A DNA stretch of 64,000 bases from WJMD01 sp964596015 (GTDB lineage Bacteria > Joyebacterota > Joyebacteria > Joyebacterales > Joyebacteraceae): contig CAZQSB010000010.1 of NCBI GenBank assembly GCA_964596015.1, positions 14,953 through 78,952 on the forward strand, read 5' to 3'. The notes beneath the pieces are model-generated. The model had not been told where the DNA came from, searched no databases, and saw nothing but the letters and a program-made list of their open reading frames with translations. The position numbers and the translations under genes were made by a program. Of this stretch, positions 26,966 to 34,860 are shown one piece after another (within the stretch, counting starts at the first letter, position 1; the number at the start of each line of letters is the position of its first letter).

Positions 26966-28096
26966 ATGAAGCGAATCGTCTGCACACTCGTCGTTCTGGC
27001 TCTCACGTGTGCCACGGCCGCGGCACAGAACGTCTCGATCACCGACTACCGAGTTCCCGTCAGCAGCGCGAAGAGTCTGAACGCCAGCCTCTCATACAAC
27101 TACGCCGCGCTGGGAGACTCGACCATCTCCGACGTCGGGACCATCGGAGCCGTCTACAGGCACTTCTACTCGTCGCTCCCGTTCTCGTGGCGGGTCGACG
27201 TCAGCGGCTCCGGGACGAAGCTCGATGACGAGACGACCCACTCCATCGAGCTCGACTCCCAGGTCAACAAGTACTTCTCGGACGAAAGCAACTTCTTCGG
27301 GTACGCAAGCTTGAGCGCCGCACATGTCGACGGCTACAAGCAGATCGACTCCGAGGGCTCGGTGGGCGTCGGCTACGGCCGCTACATCGCCGCGACCGCC
27401 TTCTACAAGGCGATCCGCATCGACCAGTTCCTCGTTCAGGAGGGAATACTCACGGGTCATCTCTCACGCGAGACCCTCATCGAGCTCGGCAACATCATCG
27501 AGCGCGAGGACGAGTTCGAGAACGAGTACGGCGCAAGGTACGAACCGTACTGGTATGAGGAGATGGAGCGCGTGATTCTGGCGTCCGGCAGGGTCGACGG
27601 CGACTCCATCGGAGCCATGGGTATCCTCAGGATGGATGAGGTCCTCTTCGAAGAGGTCATTCATGACCGCTACTACGGCTGGGACGTACGTGTCGGCGTG
27701 GGGCACGAGATCACGACGTTCGACGAGAGCGATCCAGAGGGCTCCACGGAGGCCCGCTTCAGCTTCGCCTACCCGATCGCGCTCAAGTCGCAGCTCAATC
27801 ACAGAACGAGGTACACGACCCCGTTCGAGGACATGGGTGCGGCGTACGAAGTGACTTCGGTCACCGACTACATCTACGAGCTCACGAACCGCATCGATTT
27901 CACGACCAGCTATCAGCTTCAGTACGACAAGCCCGGCGAGGACATTGACGCGGTCGACAGCCACACCATCAGTTCCGGGTTCATCTTCTACATCGAGAAC
28001 CAGGTGAACATCGCGGTGAACGGACAGTTTAGCAAGGTCGCCGACGAGGATTGGTACACCAGCGTCGCCGTGACCGCGAGCTACAGAGTGTTCTAG
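26966..28096 (+). CDS. predicted outer-membrane beta-barrel protein
   Basis: A 376-residue exported protein of unknown function. A perfect AAGGAGG (26951-26957) sits eight bases before the ATG at 26966. The signal peptide is cleaved near TAAAQ. The mature chain is almost entirely alternating-pattern beta strands with aromatic girdle residues (SWRVDVSG, YGWDVRVGVG, FTTSYQLQY) and ends in the strand VAVTASYRVF, with the C-terminal Phe recognised by the BAM machinery. A helical insertion at about 155-215 (LSRETLIELGNIIE and neighbours) has no recognised domain. It lies 33 bases after the flavoprotein gene and is the last gene before the terminator at 28123. Confidence 0.82.
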   Translation: MKRIVCTLVVLALTCATAAAQNVSITDYRVPVSSAKSLNASLSYNYAALGDSTISDVGTIGAVYRHFYSSLPFSWRVDVSGSGTKLDDETTHSIELDSQVNKYFSDESNFFGYASLSAAHVDGYKQIDSEGSVGVGYGRYIAATAFYKAIRIDQFLVQEGILTGHLSRETLIELGNIIEREDEFENEYGARYEPYWYEEMERVILASGRVDGDSIGAMGILRMDEVLFEEVIHDRYYGWDVRVGVGHEITTFDESDPEGSTEARFSFAYPIALKSQLNHRTRYTTPFEDMGAAYEVTSVTDYIYELTNRIDFTTSYQLQYDKPGEDIDAVDSHTISSGFIFYIENQVNIAVNGQFSKVADEDWYTSVAVTASYRVF

Positions 28097-28122
28097 TCGG
28101 TCGAGCGCCGCGTCCAACGGAA

Positions 28123-28155
28123 GGGGGCCGCCTGCAGGCGGCCCCCTATTTCTTG
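28123..28155 (+). terminator. rho-independent terminator
   Basis: GGGGGCCGCC (28123-28132), loop TGCA, GGCGGCCCCC (28137-28146): a perfect 10-base GC stem with a tetraloop, followed by TATTTCTTG. It closes the plus-strand run from about 20905 and also faces the end of the convergent transporter gene, which it may serve too. Confidence 0.88.
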
Positions 28156-28194
28156 TTCCGGCTTGTTGCCGTGCTTCGGGCACGCACCCACCTT

Positions 28195-30477
28195 CTACGC
28201 CAGGGCGCTCTCGGCGCCCGAATCCATGGCGAAGAGACAGGACGAACCGGCCGTCTCCACGAGCTTGGCGAGCTTCTCGTAATCGGGCTCGCCCTCCATC
28301 GGGAAGACGTTCAGGTCCGCTGTCGGCGCCTGGTCCACGGCCTTCCTCCTGGTCCCCTTCCCGACGAAGATCCCGGCCTCGGGCATGCGGGCCGCCGACC
28401 TGAGGTCCTCGAGGAAGCTCTCCGCCTTCCCGGCCTCGTCTTCCTCGCGCGCGTTCACGCACAGCGTCAGCTTCCCGTCCCAGTTCACCGAGAGCTTGTA
28501 GGCGATGAGGAGCGCGAGGTCGAACCCGCCCAGCTCCATCTTGAGCTCCCACTCGGGGCTCATCTCATTGACCCACACGTTGATGGAACCCTCGAGTCCG
28601 AGTCCGGCCTTCCTGTGCTCGGCCAGGAGCAGGACGCCGACGCGCTTCTCCCTGGCGCGCTCGACGACCATCGACAGCTCCTCTCTGCGGTCCTTGTCCT
28701 CCGGGACCCTGGTCAGAAGGACGTTCGGGCGGAAGATCGTCCCGCTCATCGCCTCGAGGCTCGCCATGAGGTTCTCCCCGAACGTGCCCGCTTCGACGAC
28801 CGTCGACGAGGTGAAGACGCCGTCTTCGCGAAGCGACTCCTCAAGACGAGGAAGCTCCTCGGCGAGCTCGTCGCCCTCGCCCATCTGGGCGAGGCCGAGG
28901 AGCTTCACGGAGCCCCGCTTGTACGCGATGTTCCACACCAGTCTGTAGAGTCCGCGGATGTCCTCGATCTGCTCGATGGGGACGATGACGTTCGAGCGCC
29001 ACACGCGCTCGGTGGGTGTGCCGAGCCTGGCGACGCGCTTTGCCGACCATTCGGCCACGGCCACGAAGAGGCCGCTTCGAACGTCGCCGAACGGCGCCCG
29101 GAGTTCCCTTCGCACGAGGAACCAGTACATCCCGAGAACGATGAACGCGGCCACCAGACTGAAGCTCGGATTCACGATGAACATCACGACGAAGCTCCCG
29201 AACCCTCCGATGGCGGGTACGAAGAGTGGTACTCTGATGAGCGGTCTGAAGCTGACGAGCCCCAGGGTCTGCTCGAGCAGGACGACGATGTTGATCATCG
29301 CGTACGTTATGAGAAAGAACATCGTGATGAGCGGGGCGATGGCGTTGAGCTCGCGGAGCATCAGCGCGCCGAAGACGATGGCGCCGGTCGCCATGAGCGC
29401 GTTCCGCGGCTCCCTGTTCGCGCCCAGTCTCTCGAACCACCTCGAACCCGGGACGATGCCGTGTTCTCCGAGCGCGCGGAGGATCCGGGGCGCGCCGACG
29501 ATGGACGCGAGTCCCGAGGAGAACGTCGCCCCCAGAAGCCCGGCGAGGACGAGCCTGGGCCAGGCCGCGTTGTCGATGAGCGCGGTGTAGCTGGAGCGCA
29601 GCGTCTCGGGCGAGGCCGAACGCGCCAGCCAGAACGCGAGCCAGAGGTACACAACGAGGCTCACTCCGACGGCCGACAGCGTGCCGAGCGGTATCGCGCG
29701 TCTCGGGTTCCTGAGTTCCCCCGACATGTTGACCCCGGCCATGATGCCTGTCGCGGCGGGGAAGAAGACCGCGAAGACGCCCCAGAACGACACGCCAGCG
29801 GTTGGCGACTGCGGTCCGCCCTGGAACGTGCCCCACCACTCGATGGGCTCCGTGAGTCCGCCGCTCGAGAACATCGCCGCGGCGACCGAGATGAGCGACG
29901 CCACGATGACGGCGAGAACGACGAACTGGATGCGGAAAGCGAAGCCGGCGCTCACGTAGGCGATGGCGAAGAGCGCGACGAAGACCGCGAGATCGACGTA
30001 GAGCGCCGGGTGGCCTGGGAAGATCCAGAGCCAGCCTGTTCTGAAACCGAAGATGTAGAGCGCGACAGCGAGCGTCTGGGAGAGATAGAGGGGAAGGCCG
30101 ATGCTGCCGCCGACCTCGAGGCCGAGCGCGTGCGCGATGATGGAGAAGGCGCCTCCCGCGCCGACGCGGATGTTCGTCACGATGGAAGAGAGCGAGAGAG
30201 CTGTGAAGAACGTCACGCCGAACGAGATGAGGATGATGAGCCATGCTCCGACGAGGCCCGCGTTCCCGACCACCCACCCGGCGCGGAGGTACATGATGAC
30301 GCCGAGGATGGTGAGCAGCGTAGGAACGAAGACGCCCTCGAAGGTGCCGAACCCGCGCCGCTCGACGCGCTTCTCCTCACGCACCTGCTTCTCGAGCGTG
30401 TCCTCGGACTCGACCTCCGGCGACTCGCCCTCGACCCTCGGTTCCTGTTCGCTCTCCTTCACGTCCTTGTCCGGCAC
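28195..30477 (-). CDS. SLC12-type cation-chloride cotransporter (APC superfamily)
   Basis: A 760-residue inner-membrane transporter. The GTG at 30477 is preceded by GGGAGG five bases upstream. A hydrophilic acidic N-terminus (1-43) leads into FGTFEGVFVPTLLTILGVIM, the hallmark start of the cation-chloride cotransporter membrane domain, followed by about 12 helices (45-470). The C-terminal half (about 470-760) is a soluble domain resembling the universal-stress-like fold of SLC12 proteins. Bacterial members are poorly characterised and are predicted to move amino acids or Na/K with chloride. Monocistronic as far as can be seen; its 3-prime end faces the terminator at 28123. Confidence 0.88.
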   Translation of the reverse strand: MPDKDVKESEQEPRVEGESPEVESEDTLEKQVREEKRVERRGFGTFEGVFVPTLLTILGVIMYLRAGWVVGNAGLVGAWLIILISFGVTFFTALSLSSIVTNIRVGAGGAFSIIAHALGLEVGGSIGLPLYLSQTLAVALYIFGFRTGWLWIFPGHPALYVDLAVFVALFAIAYVSAGFAFRIQFVVLAVIVASLISVAAAMFSSGGLTEPIEWWGTFQGGPQSPTAGVSFWGVFAVFFPAATGIMAGVNMSGELRNPRRAIPLGTLSAVGVSLVVYLWLAFWLARSASPETLRSSYTALIDNAAWPRLVLAGLLGATFSSGLASIVGAPRILRALGEHGIVPGSRWFERLGANREPRNALMATGAIVFGALMLRELNAIAPLITMFFLITYAMINIVVLLEQTLGLVSFRPLIRVPLFVPAIGGFGSFVVMFIVNPSFSLVAAFIVLGMYWFLVRRELRAPFGDVRSGLFVAVAEWSAKRVARLGTPTERVWRSNVIVPIEQIEDIRGLYRLVWNIAYKRGSVKLLGLAQMGEGDELAEELPRLEESLREDGVFTSSTVVEAGTFGENLMASLEAMSGTIFRPNVLLTRVPEDKDRREELSMVVERAREKRVGVLLLAEHRKAGLGLEGSINVWVNEMSPEWELKMELGGFDLALLIAYKLSVNWDGKLTLCVNAREEDEAGKAESFLEDLRSAARMPEAGIFVGKGTRRKAVDQAPTADLNVFPMEGEPDYEKLAKLVETAGSSCLFAMDSGAESALA

Positions 30478-30608
30478 GCGAGCCTCCCTGTTTCTCGTCT
30501 TGGCCCTCGTCTGAGGTTGTCTCTCCTGCCGGCCGCGTCAGGTGGTATAGTACGTTCGTCGCGTCCAGGGGACACGACCTCGCGCACAGACGACGTCCGG
30601 GAGGCCCC

Positions 30609-30934
30609 ATGCAGATAGCGTTCGATCTTGACTGGAGCCAGACCCGCTCTCCAGGATCGTCTACGGTCTCATCACGGGCATCGGGTTCATCGGCGGCGGA
30701 GCGATCCTGAAGAGCGAGGGCAATGTCACCGGCACCGCGACGGCCGCGAGCATCTGGATCGTCGGCGCCATCGGCATGGCCGTCGCCTGGAATCGATACG
30801 AGATCGCTATCGTGCTGAGCCTGCTCAACTTCCTCACGCTCAAGTACGTTCGCAGGCTGAAGAAGCGGATCGACCGTGAGGGGATGGAACCGGACGACAG
30901 CCTTCCCGACAGGACGGAAGATCAACCCTTCTGA
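30609..30934 (+). pseudogene. MgtC/SapB-family gene with internal deletion
   Basis: An ATG at 30609 with GGGAGG (30599-30604) opens MQIAFDLDW, but that frame soon closes. From 30632 another frame carries a clear MgtC C-terminal half: DPLSRIVYG, then TGIGFIGGGAIL and TAASIWIVGAIGMA, ending in a charged tail at 30934. The N-terminal ~60-80 residues of the family, with the first helices and the GLERE-type motif, are missing between the two parts. A simple one-base slip would not restore them, so bases have been lost, either in the genome or in assembly. The 3-prime end overlaps the convergent MarR gene by 13 bases. Confidence 0.75.
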
Positions 30935-31413
30935 CCCGCGTCGGGACCGTCCGAAGCGTTCAGGAGGTCGGCCAACTCTTCGGTCCCGTCGGCGATGCGT
31001 CTGATGTCATCAAGCGTGTGACCGTTGATGGCGGCTTCGAGCGTCTCCGCGACAGGGTCCATGACCCCCTCGAGGAACTCCCTTCCTGACTCGGTGATGA
31101 CCACGTTCACTATCCGGCGGTCCGCCTCGTCCCGTGCGCGTTCGATGTAGCCTTTCGACTCCAGACGGTCCAGGATTCCCACGACCGTGCTCGGGCTGAG
31201 GTGGAACTGTGCCGCGAGCTCCGTGGCGTTCGTTGTGGTCTCGCGTCCGATGGAGCGCAGAGAGAGAAGCTGCGCCCGCGTCACGCCCCGCTCCCGGGCG
31301 AGTCGGTGGGACTTGACATCGATCGCGCGCATGATCCTCCGGATGCCCCTCGTAATGCGCCGCTGCTGCTTCTCGAACCGCTCCTTGGTCTCGCCCAGAC
31401 CTCGTGTCACCAT
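30922..31413 (-). CDS. MarR-family transcriptional regulator
   Basis: A 163-residue DNA-binding protein. GGGGAGG lies five bases before the ATG at 31413. The winged-helix core is typical: recognition region ATELAAQFHLSPSTVVGILD (about 62-81), then LESKGYIERARDEADRRIVN (about 84-103), with the DxR wing motif that marks MarR proteins. An N-terminal helix and C-terminal helices would dimerise. It is expressed from the strong promoter at 31523-31550. MarR proteins usually repress themselves and neighbouring genes in response to a small ligand. The divergent small gene at 31706 is the natural candidate target. Confidence 0.92.
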   Translation of the reverse strand: MVTRGLGETKERFEKQQRRITRGIRRIMRAIDVKSHRLARERGVTRAQLLSLRSIGRETTTNATELAAQFHLSPSTVVGILDRLESKGYIERARDEADRRIVNVVITESGREFLEGVMDPVAETLEAAINGHTLDDIRRIADGTEELADLLNASDGPDAGQKG

Positions 31414-31522
31414 GTCAACCTCCCCTCACTTCCCACGGAATCTGGCCTCGGGTTCTCACTCGAATGGGCCTCTGTGCGCCCCCGACCTGGCGGGGCAGGA
31501 CAACAAACATCGCTCGGCTATT

Positions 31523-31550
31523 ATTATATCAAAAACGGTTTCGGGTGCAA
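31523..31550 (-). promoter_or_regulatory. near-consensus sigma70 promoter of the MarR gene
   Basis: Read on the minus strand, TTGCAC (31550-31545), 16 bases and a perfect TATAAT (31528-31523), about 110 bases upstream of the MarR start codon. The AT-rich spacer and surroundings stand out from the GC-rich context. Confidence 0.72.
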
Positions 31551-31628
31551 TCAAATTCCTGCCCGTCAAGCGTGCCACGAGGGCATCAGCCACTGCGATA
31601 GTAAATATTCGTGCTGATACGATTGTAG

Positions 31629-31657
31629 TTGACATGGACCTGCAGCGGCGCTACGCT
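31629..31657 (+). promoter_or_regulatory. candidate promoter of the small coiled-coil gene
   Basis: A perfect -35 TTGACA (31629-31634), a 17-base spacer and TACGCT (31652-31657). Transcription would start near 31664, which supports the ATG at 31706 over the ATG at 31634 inside the -35 box. Confidence 0.5.
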
Positions 31658-31705
31658 CGTTCTCAGCTCGCGGTCACATTCGAAAAGGGAGGGGAGGAAG
31701 GTGTG

Positions 31706-32068
31706 ATGACGTGGAAGACGCGGTACGTCCGAGACCGGGAGACCGAACTCGAAAGCCTCTCGAAGGCCGTCATGCTGGTCTCACGACTTCTCGATGAGAT
31801 TCGCCTTGAGGAGGACGGCGGATACAGGGCGGCCGTCACCCGCTTCCGGGAGATGTGCGCCGAGATCCGGAAGGACATCGATGAGCTGGGATGGGTCGAG
31901 GCGGACGAATGGGTCTTCCTGTCGTGCCGGGTCGAGAACGGTCTGAAGAGCCTGAGGGCGGAGGTCGACCGAAGCAACGACTGGTTCAGCCTCCATCGTG
32001 CTGGCCACAGAGAAGCGAGGCCGAGCGGCGGCGCGCAGCTCGAACACCAGAGCGCGGGGAGACCGTGA
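31706..32068 (+). CDS. small hypothetical coiled-coil protein
   Basis: A 120-residue cytoplasmic protein I do not recognise. The purine-rich GGGGAGGAAGG lies directly upstream of the ATG at 31706 (GTG 31703 is an alternative). The first ~75 residues are predicted helical and highly charged (RETELESLSKAVMLVSR, IRKDIDELGW), the C-terminal ~25 are disordered and basic. No cysteine cluster, signal peptide or membrane segment. It is divergently placed against the MarR gene, so it may be regulated by it. Codon use is like its neighbours. Confidence 0.6.
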   Translation: MTWKTRYVRDRETELESLSKAVMLVSRLLDEIRLEEDGGYRAAVTRFREMCAEIRKDIDELGWVEADEWVFLSCRVENGLKSLRAEVDRSNDWFSLHRAGHREARPSGGAQLEHQSAGRP

Positions 32069-32182
32069 GCGATGGGAACGGGAAGAACATCGCCGCGGAG
32101 TAGAGAGCGCATTCCCGAGGAGTCGGCTCGGCGCCGCCATCTCTCGTCATCGTCCGACATGCGGCCGCGCAGCTCCTCGGGG

Positions 32183-34351
32183 TCAGCACAGCACATTCCT
32201 GATCTTGTCGACCAGCCCCCGTATCGAGTACGGCTTGGCCAGGAAGGGATACCCCTTCTCGTACGGGTCGTTCGGCCCCGACGTCCTGCCCGGATAGCCG
32301 CTCGCCAGGAGCACGCGCCAGTCCGGATGGCATGCGGAGATCTCCTCGGCGAGTTCGACCCCGCTCTTACCCGGAAGCACGATGTCGCTGAACACGAGCT
32401 CGAAGCCGCGCTCGTCCCGCTCGACGATCTCCATGGCCTCTTCCGCTGACGACGCCTGCACGACCTCGTAGCCCGACTGTTCCAACGCGCGCACGGCGAG
32501 TCCCCTCACGACCTCGGCGTCCTCGACCACCAACACGCGGGCCGACGCATGCTCCACGGCCGGAGCGTAAGACACATCCTGCGCCTGTGCGTTCTCCACT
32601 TCCGCCACCGACGCCACCGGCAGGTAGACGTCGAAAGTCGTGCCCCTGCCGGGCTCACTGTCCGCCCGGACGACACCGTCGTGCTGGTCGACCACTCCGA
32701 AGACCACGGCGAGCCCGAGCCCCGTGCCGACTCCCGGTTCCTTGGTCGTGAAGAACGGTTCGTAGATCCTCTGCATGGTCTCGGGGTCGATTCCCTCACC
32801 CGTATCGGAGACGCTGAGACAGACGTAGTCCCCCGACAGCGACTCGCTGCGCGATCCTATCTGTTCGTCTTCGAGCGTCACGGACTTCGTGCTGATCGTC
32901 AGCGTCCCACCACTCGGCATCGCGTCCCGCGCGTTGACCGAGAGGTTGAGAACGACCTGCTCTATCTGAGTCGCGTCGACCTCGACCTTGCCGAGGTCTT
33001 CGGAAAGCTCAGTGCGAAGCTCGATGTTCTCGCCAAGGAGTCGTCCGAGCAGCTCCGTCATTCCCCGGACGATCATCGTGAGGTCCTGCGCCTCAAGCCT
33101 GAGCGGCTGGCGGCGGCCGAAAGCGAGAAGCTGCTGCGTCAGCGCCGCGGCCTTCGCGGATGCGTTCACGATGGACCCGAGCATCTCCTCGACCTCGGGG
33201 TCGTGCATCAGACGACACTTCGCAAGCTCGGCGTATCCGGATATCGCCGTGAGGAGATTGTTGAAGTCGTGCGCGATGCCGCCGGCGAGATGACCGATGG
33301 CCTCCATCTTCTGCGACTGGCGGAGCTGTTCTTCCTTGATGGCCAGGTCGCGCTGCGCCTCCATGAGATCGGTGATGTCGTAGCTCAGCGTGATGACCCC
33401 GGCGGTCTCGCCGTTTCTGTCACGATAGGGGATCCGGTCTGTCTGGACCCACCTCTTGGCCGGAGCGAAGTCCAGCGTGCCGATGGCCGTCCTGCGCGCG
33501 CGTCCCGATTCGATGACCTGCTGGTCGATCGCGCGGGCCTCGGGCTCAGCGTTCGGGATGATCTCCGAGAGATGGCGGCCGGCCCACCTGTCCGCCGGGA
33601 CTCCCGCCAGGTCGGCGACCGCCCGGTTCACTCGCAGATACCTTCCTTCCGTGTCCTTGTACGTGATGTACGCGGGCACCGAGTCGAGGATCGTCTCCAG
33701 CTCTTCGCGCTGTTGTCCAAGTCGCTCGCCGAGCTCGATGCTTCTGACCGCGAAGCCGATGTCCTCCGAGACCTCTTCGAGAAGAGCCTGCTCCTCGTCG
33801 TCGAGCTCCATCCGTTTCGCGCTCGAAACGACGAGCTCGCCGAGAATCCGATCGGCGCAGCAGATGGGGAACGCGGCGAACCCGAGCGTCGACCGCTCGT
33901 CCGCGCCTGGTTCCCTCTCGGCAACCCCCGTCGTTCGGTCGCCGAGGTTGATCTCGACGCGTTCGTAGCCAAGTCCACGGACCAGCGTCTCGCACGCGCC
34001 TCGCGCGAGGCGTTCGCGGTCTCCCTCTCTCGTGATGAGCTGGTTGACGCTTCGGACCGTGCGAACGCAGTCGTCGAGCCGCCGGGCGCGGGCGTTGGCC
34101 CGCTCGAGGGAACTGACCGTGCGTGATGTGATGAACCCGGCCGTAAGAAACGCGCCGAGGATCGTCAGCCTGCTGAAGAGCTCCCTCGGCGGAATATCGA
34201 GGAACAGGTGCTCGGGATATGTCCGGCCCGCGTAGAAGTAGTAGTCGAGAGCGGCCTGCATCACCCACGCGAACATGCCCGCGAACGCGGCCAGGATGAT
34301 GGCCTGGTGTTCCGGCTTGCGTTCCGGCAGCCGCATGATCCGGTCGCTCAT
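32183..34351 (-). CDS. hybrid sensor histidine kinase with GAF, PAS and C-terminal receiver
   Basis: A 722-residue inner-membrane sensor. Two N-terminal helices (about 15-42 and 60-80) bracket a short periplasmic loop. A GAF-like domain (about 95-210) and a PAS domain (about 215-335) follow, then HisKA with phospho-acceptor His361 in GGIAHDFNNLL. The ATPase domain has the N box NLSVNARDAM, G boxes DTGEG and GTGLGLAVV, and the F box EPFFTTKE. The C-terminal receiver (about 605-722) keeps the acidic pair VVEDAE and phospho-acceptor Asp656 in SDIVLPG. This is the classic hybrid kinase of the DhkJ/NtrB-like type. No response regulator with an output domain is adjacent, so it is an orphan. Confidence 0.94.
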   Translation of the reverse strand: MSDRIMRLPERKPEHQAIILAAFAGMFAWVMQAALDYYFYAGRTYPEHLFLDIPPRELFSRLTILGAFLTAGFITSRTVSSLERANARARRLDDCVRTVRSVNQLITREGDRERLARGACETLVRGLGYERVEINLGDRTTGVAEREPGADERSTLGFAAFPICCADRILGELVVSSAKRMELDDEEQALLEEVSEDIGFAVRSIELGERLGQQREELETILDSVPAYITYKDTEGRYLRVNRAVADLAGVPADRWAGRHLSEIIPNAEPEARAIDQQVIESGRARRTAIGTLDFAPAKRWVQTDRIPYRDRNGETAGVITLSYDITDLMEAQRDLAIKEEQLRQSQKMEAIGHLAGGIAHDFNNLLTAISGYAELAKCRLMHDPEVEEMLGSIVNASAKAAALTQQLLAFGRRQPLRLEAQDLTMIVRGMTELLGRLLGENIELRTELSEDLGKVEVDATQIEQVVLNLSVNARDAMPSGGTLTISTKSVTLEDEQIGSRSESLSGDYVCLSVSDTGEGIDPETMQRIYEPFFTTKEPGVGTGLGLAVVFGVVDQHDGVVRADSEPGRGTTFDVYLPVASVAEVENAQAQDVSYAPAVEHASARVLVVEDAEVVRGLAVRALEQSGYEVVQASSAEEAMEIVERDERGFELVFSDIVLPGKSGVELAEEISACHPDWRVLLASGYPGRTSGPNDPYEKGYPFLAKPYSIRGLVDKIRNVLC

Positions 34352-34860
34352 GGCAGGGTCCCCTGTGGGCTCGTCTCGACCGCGTGGCCCGGCGGCAGCT
34401 TGTCCGGGCCGGCACGGAAAGAGTCAGAACCGATGATGCCTTGGATGTAATTCGCTATGGTAAGCAACGTCCGTGCCAGCGTATGGATTGATGACAAAGT
34501 GGCCGAATGGGGGGCAGCCAGGCCGTTGTTGATGAGGAGACCCAGTGGGAGCGCGTAGGTGGTAGTATGCCGCCTTCCTCTGGATCCTCGTGCTCCCGGA
34601 GGGCTATGTGTCGGAATGAGACGGTGAAACTCGCCGCCGGTAGAGGAGGGAGCGGAGCAGGGCAGCGCATTGTGGCACTCGGCAGCCTGTACGTCCGTCT
34701 GCCCCGCGCTCTTTGTGGCGTGCTCTCCCCTCGCGGCCGCGTCAGCGCGCTTCCCGCTCCGCGAAGGGATGCCAATGTGCTATGATGTCCGGCAAAGACA
34801 TCAGGCGTGCGCCGTGTCGCTCTCGGCCCGTGTTTCTCGTGACGTCGGAAGGAGCTTGCC
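34352..34860. other. 509-base divergent intergenic region
   Basis: It lies between the 5-prime ends of the divergent hybrid kinase and the TPR-transglutaminase gene, so both promoters should be here. The short open frames inside lack ribosome-binding sites and recognisable domains. The only clear signal is the extended -10 element at 34778. Confidence 0.6.
34778..34786 (+). promoter_or_regulatory. candidate extended -10 promoter
   Basis: TGC followed directly by TATGAT (34781-34786), an extended -10 arrangement with no good -35. It is about 75 bases upstream of the ATG at 34861. Confidence 0.45.

Noticed and set aside
28051..30618. Very long open frame (855 codons) antisense to the SLC12-type transporter
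   Set aside because: Its translation is a string of Arg, Glu, His and Asp without domains, typical of the mirror frame of a high-GC gene. The opposite strand encodes a clear transporter with a good ribosome-binding site.
34507..34785. Possible 92-residue gene in the divergent intergenic region
   Set aside because: No ribosome-binding site, no hydrophobic core or domain, and it would cover the promoter region of the transglutaminase gene.
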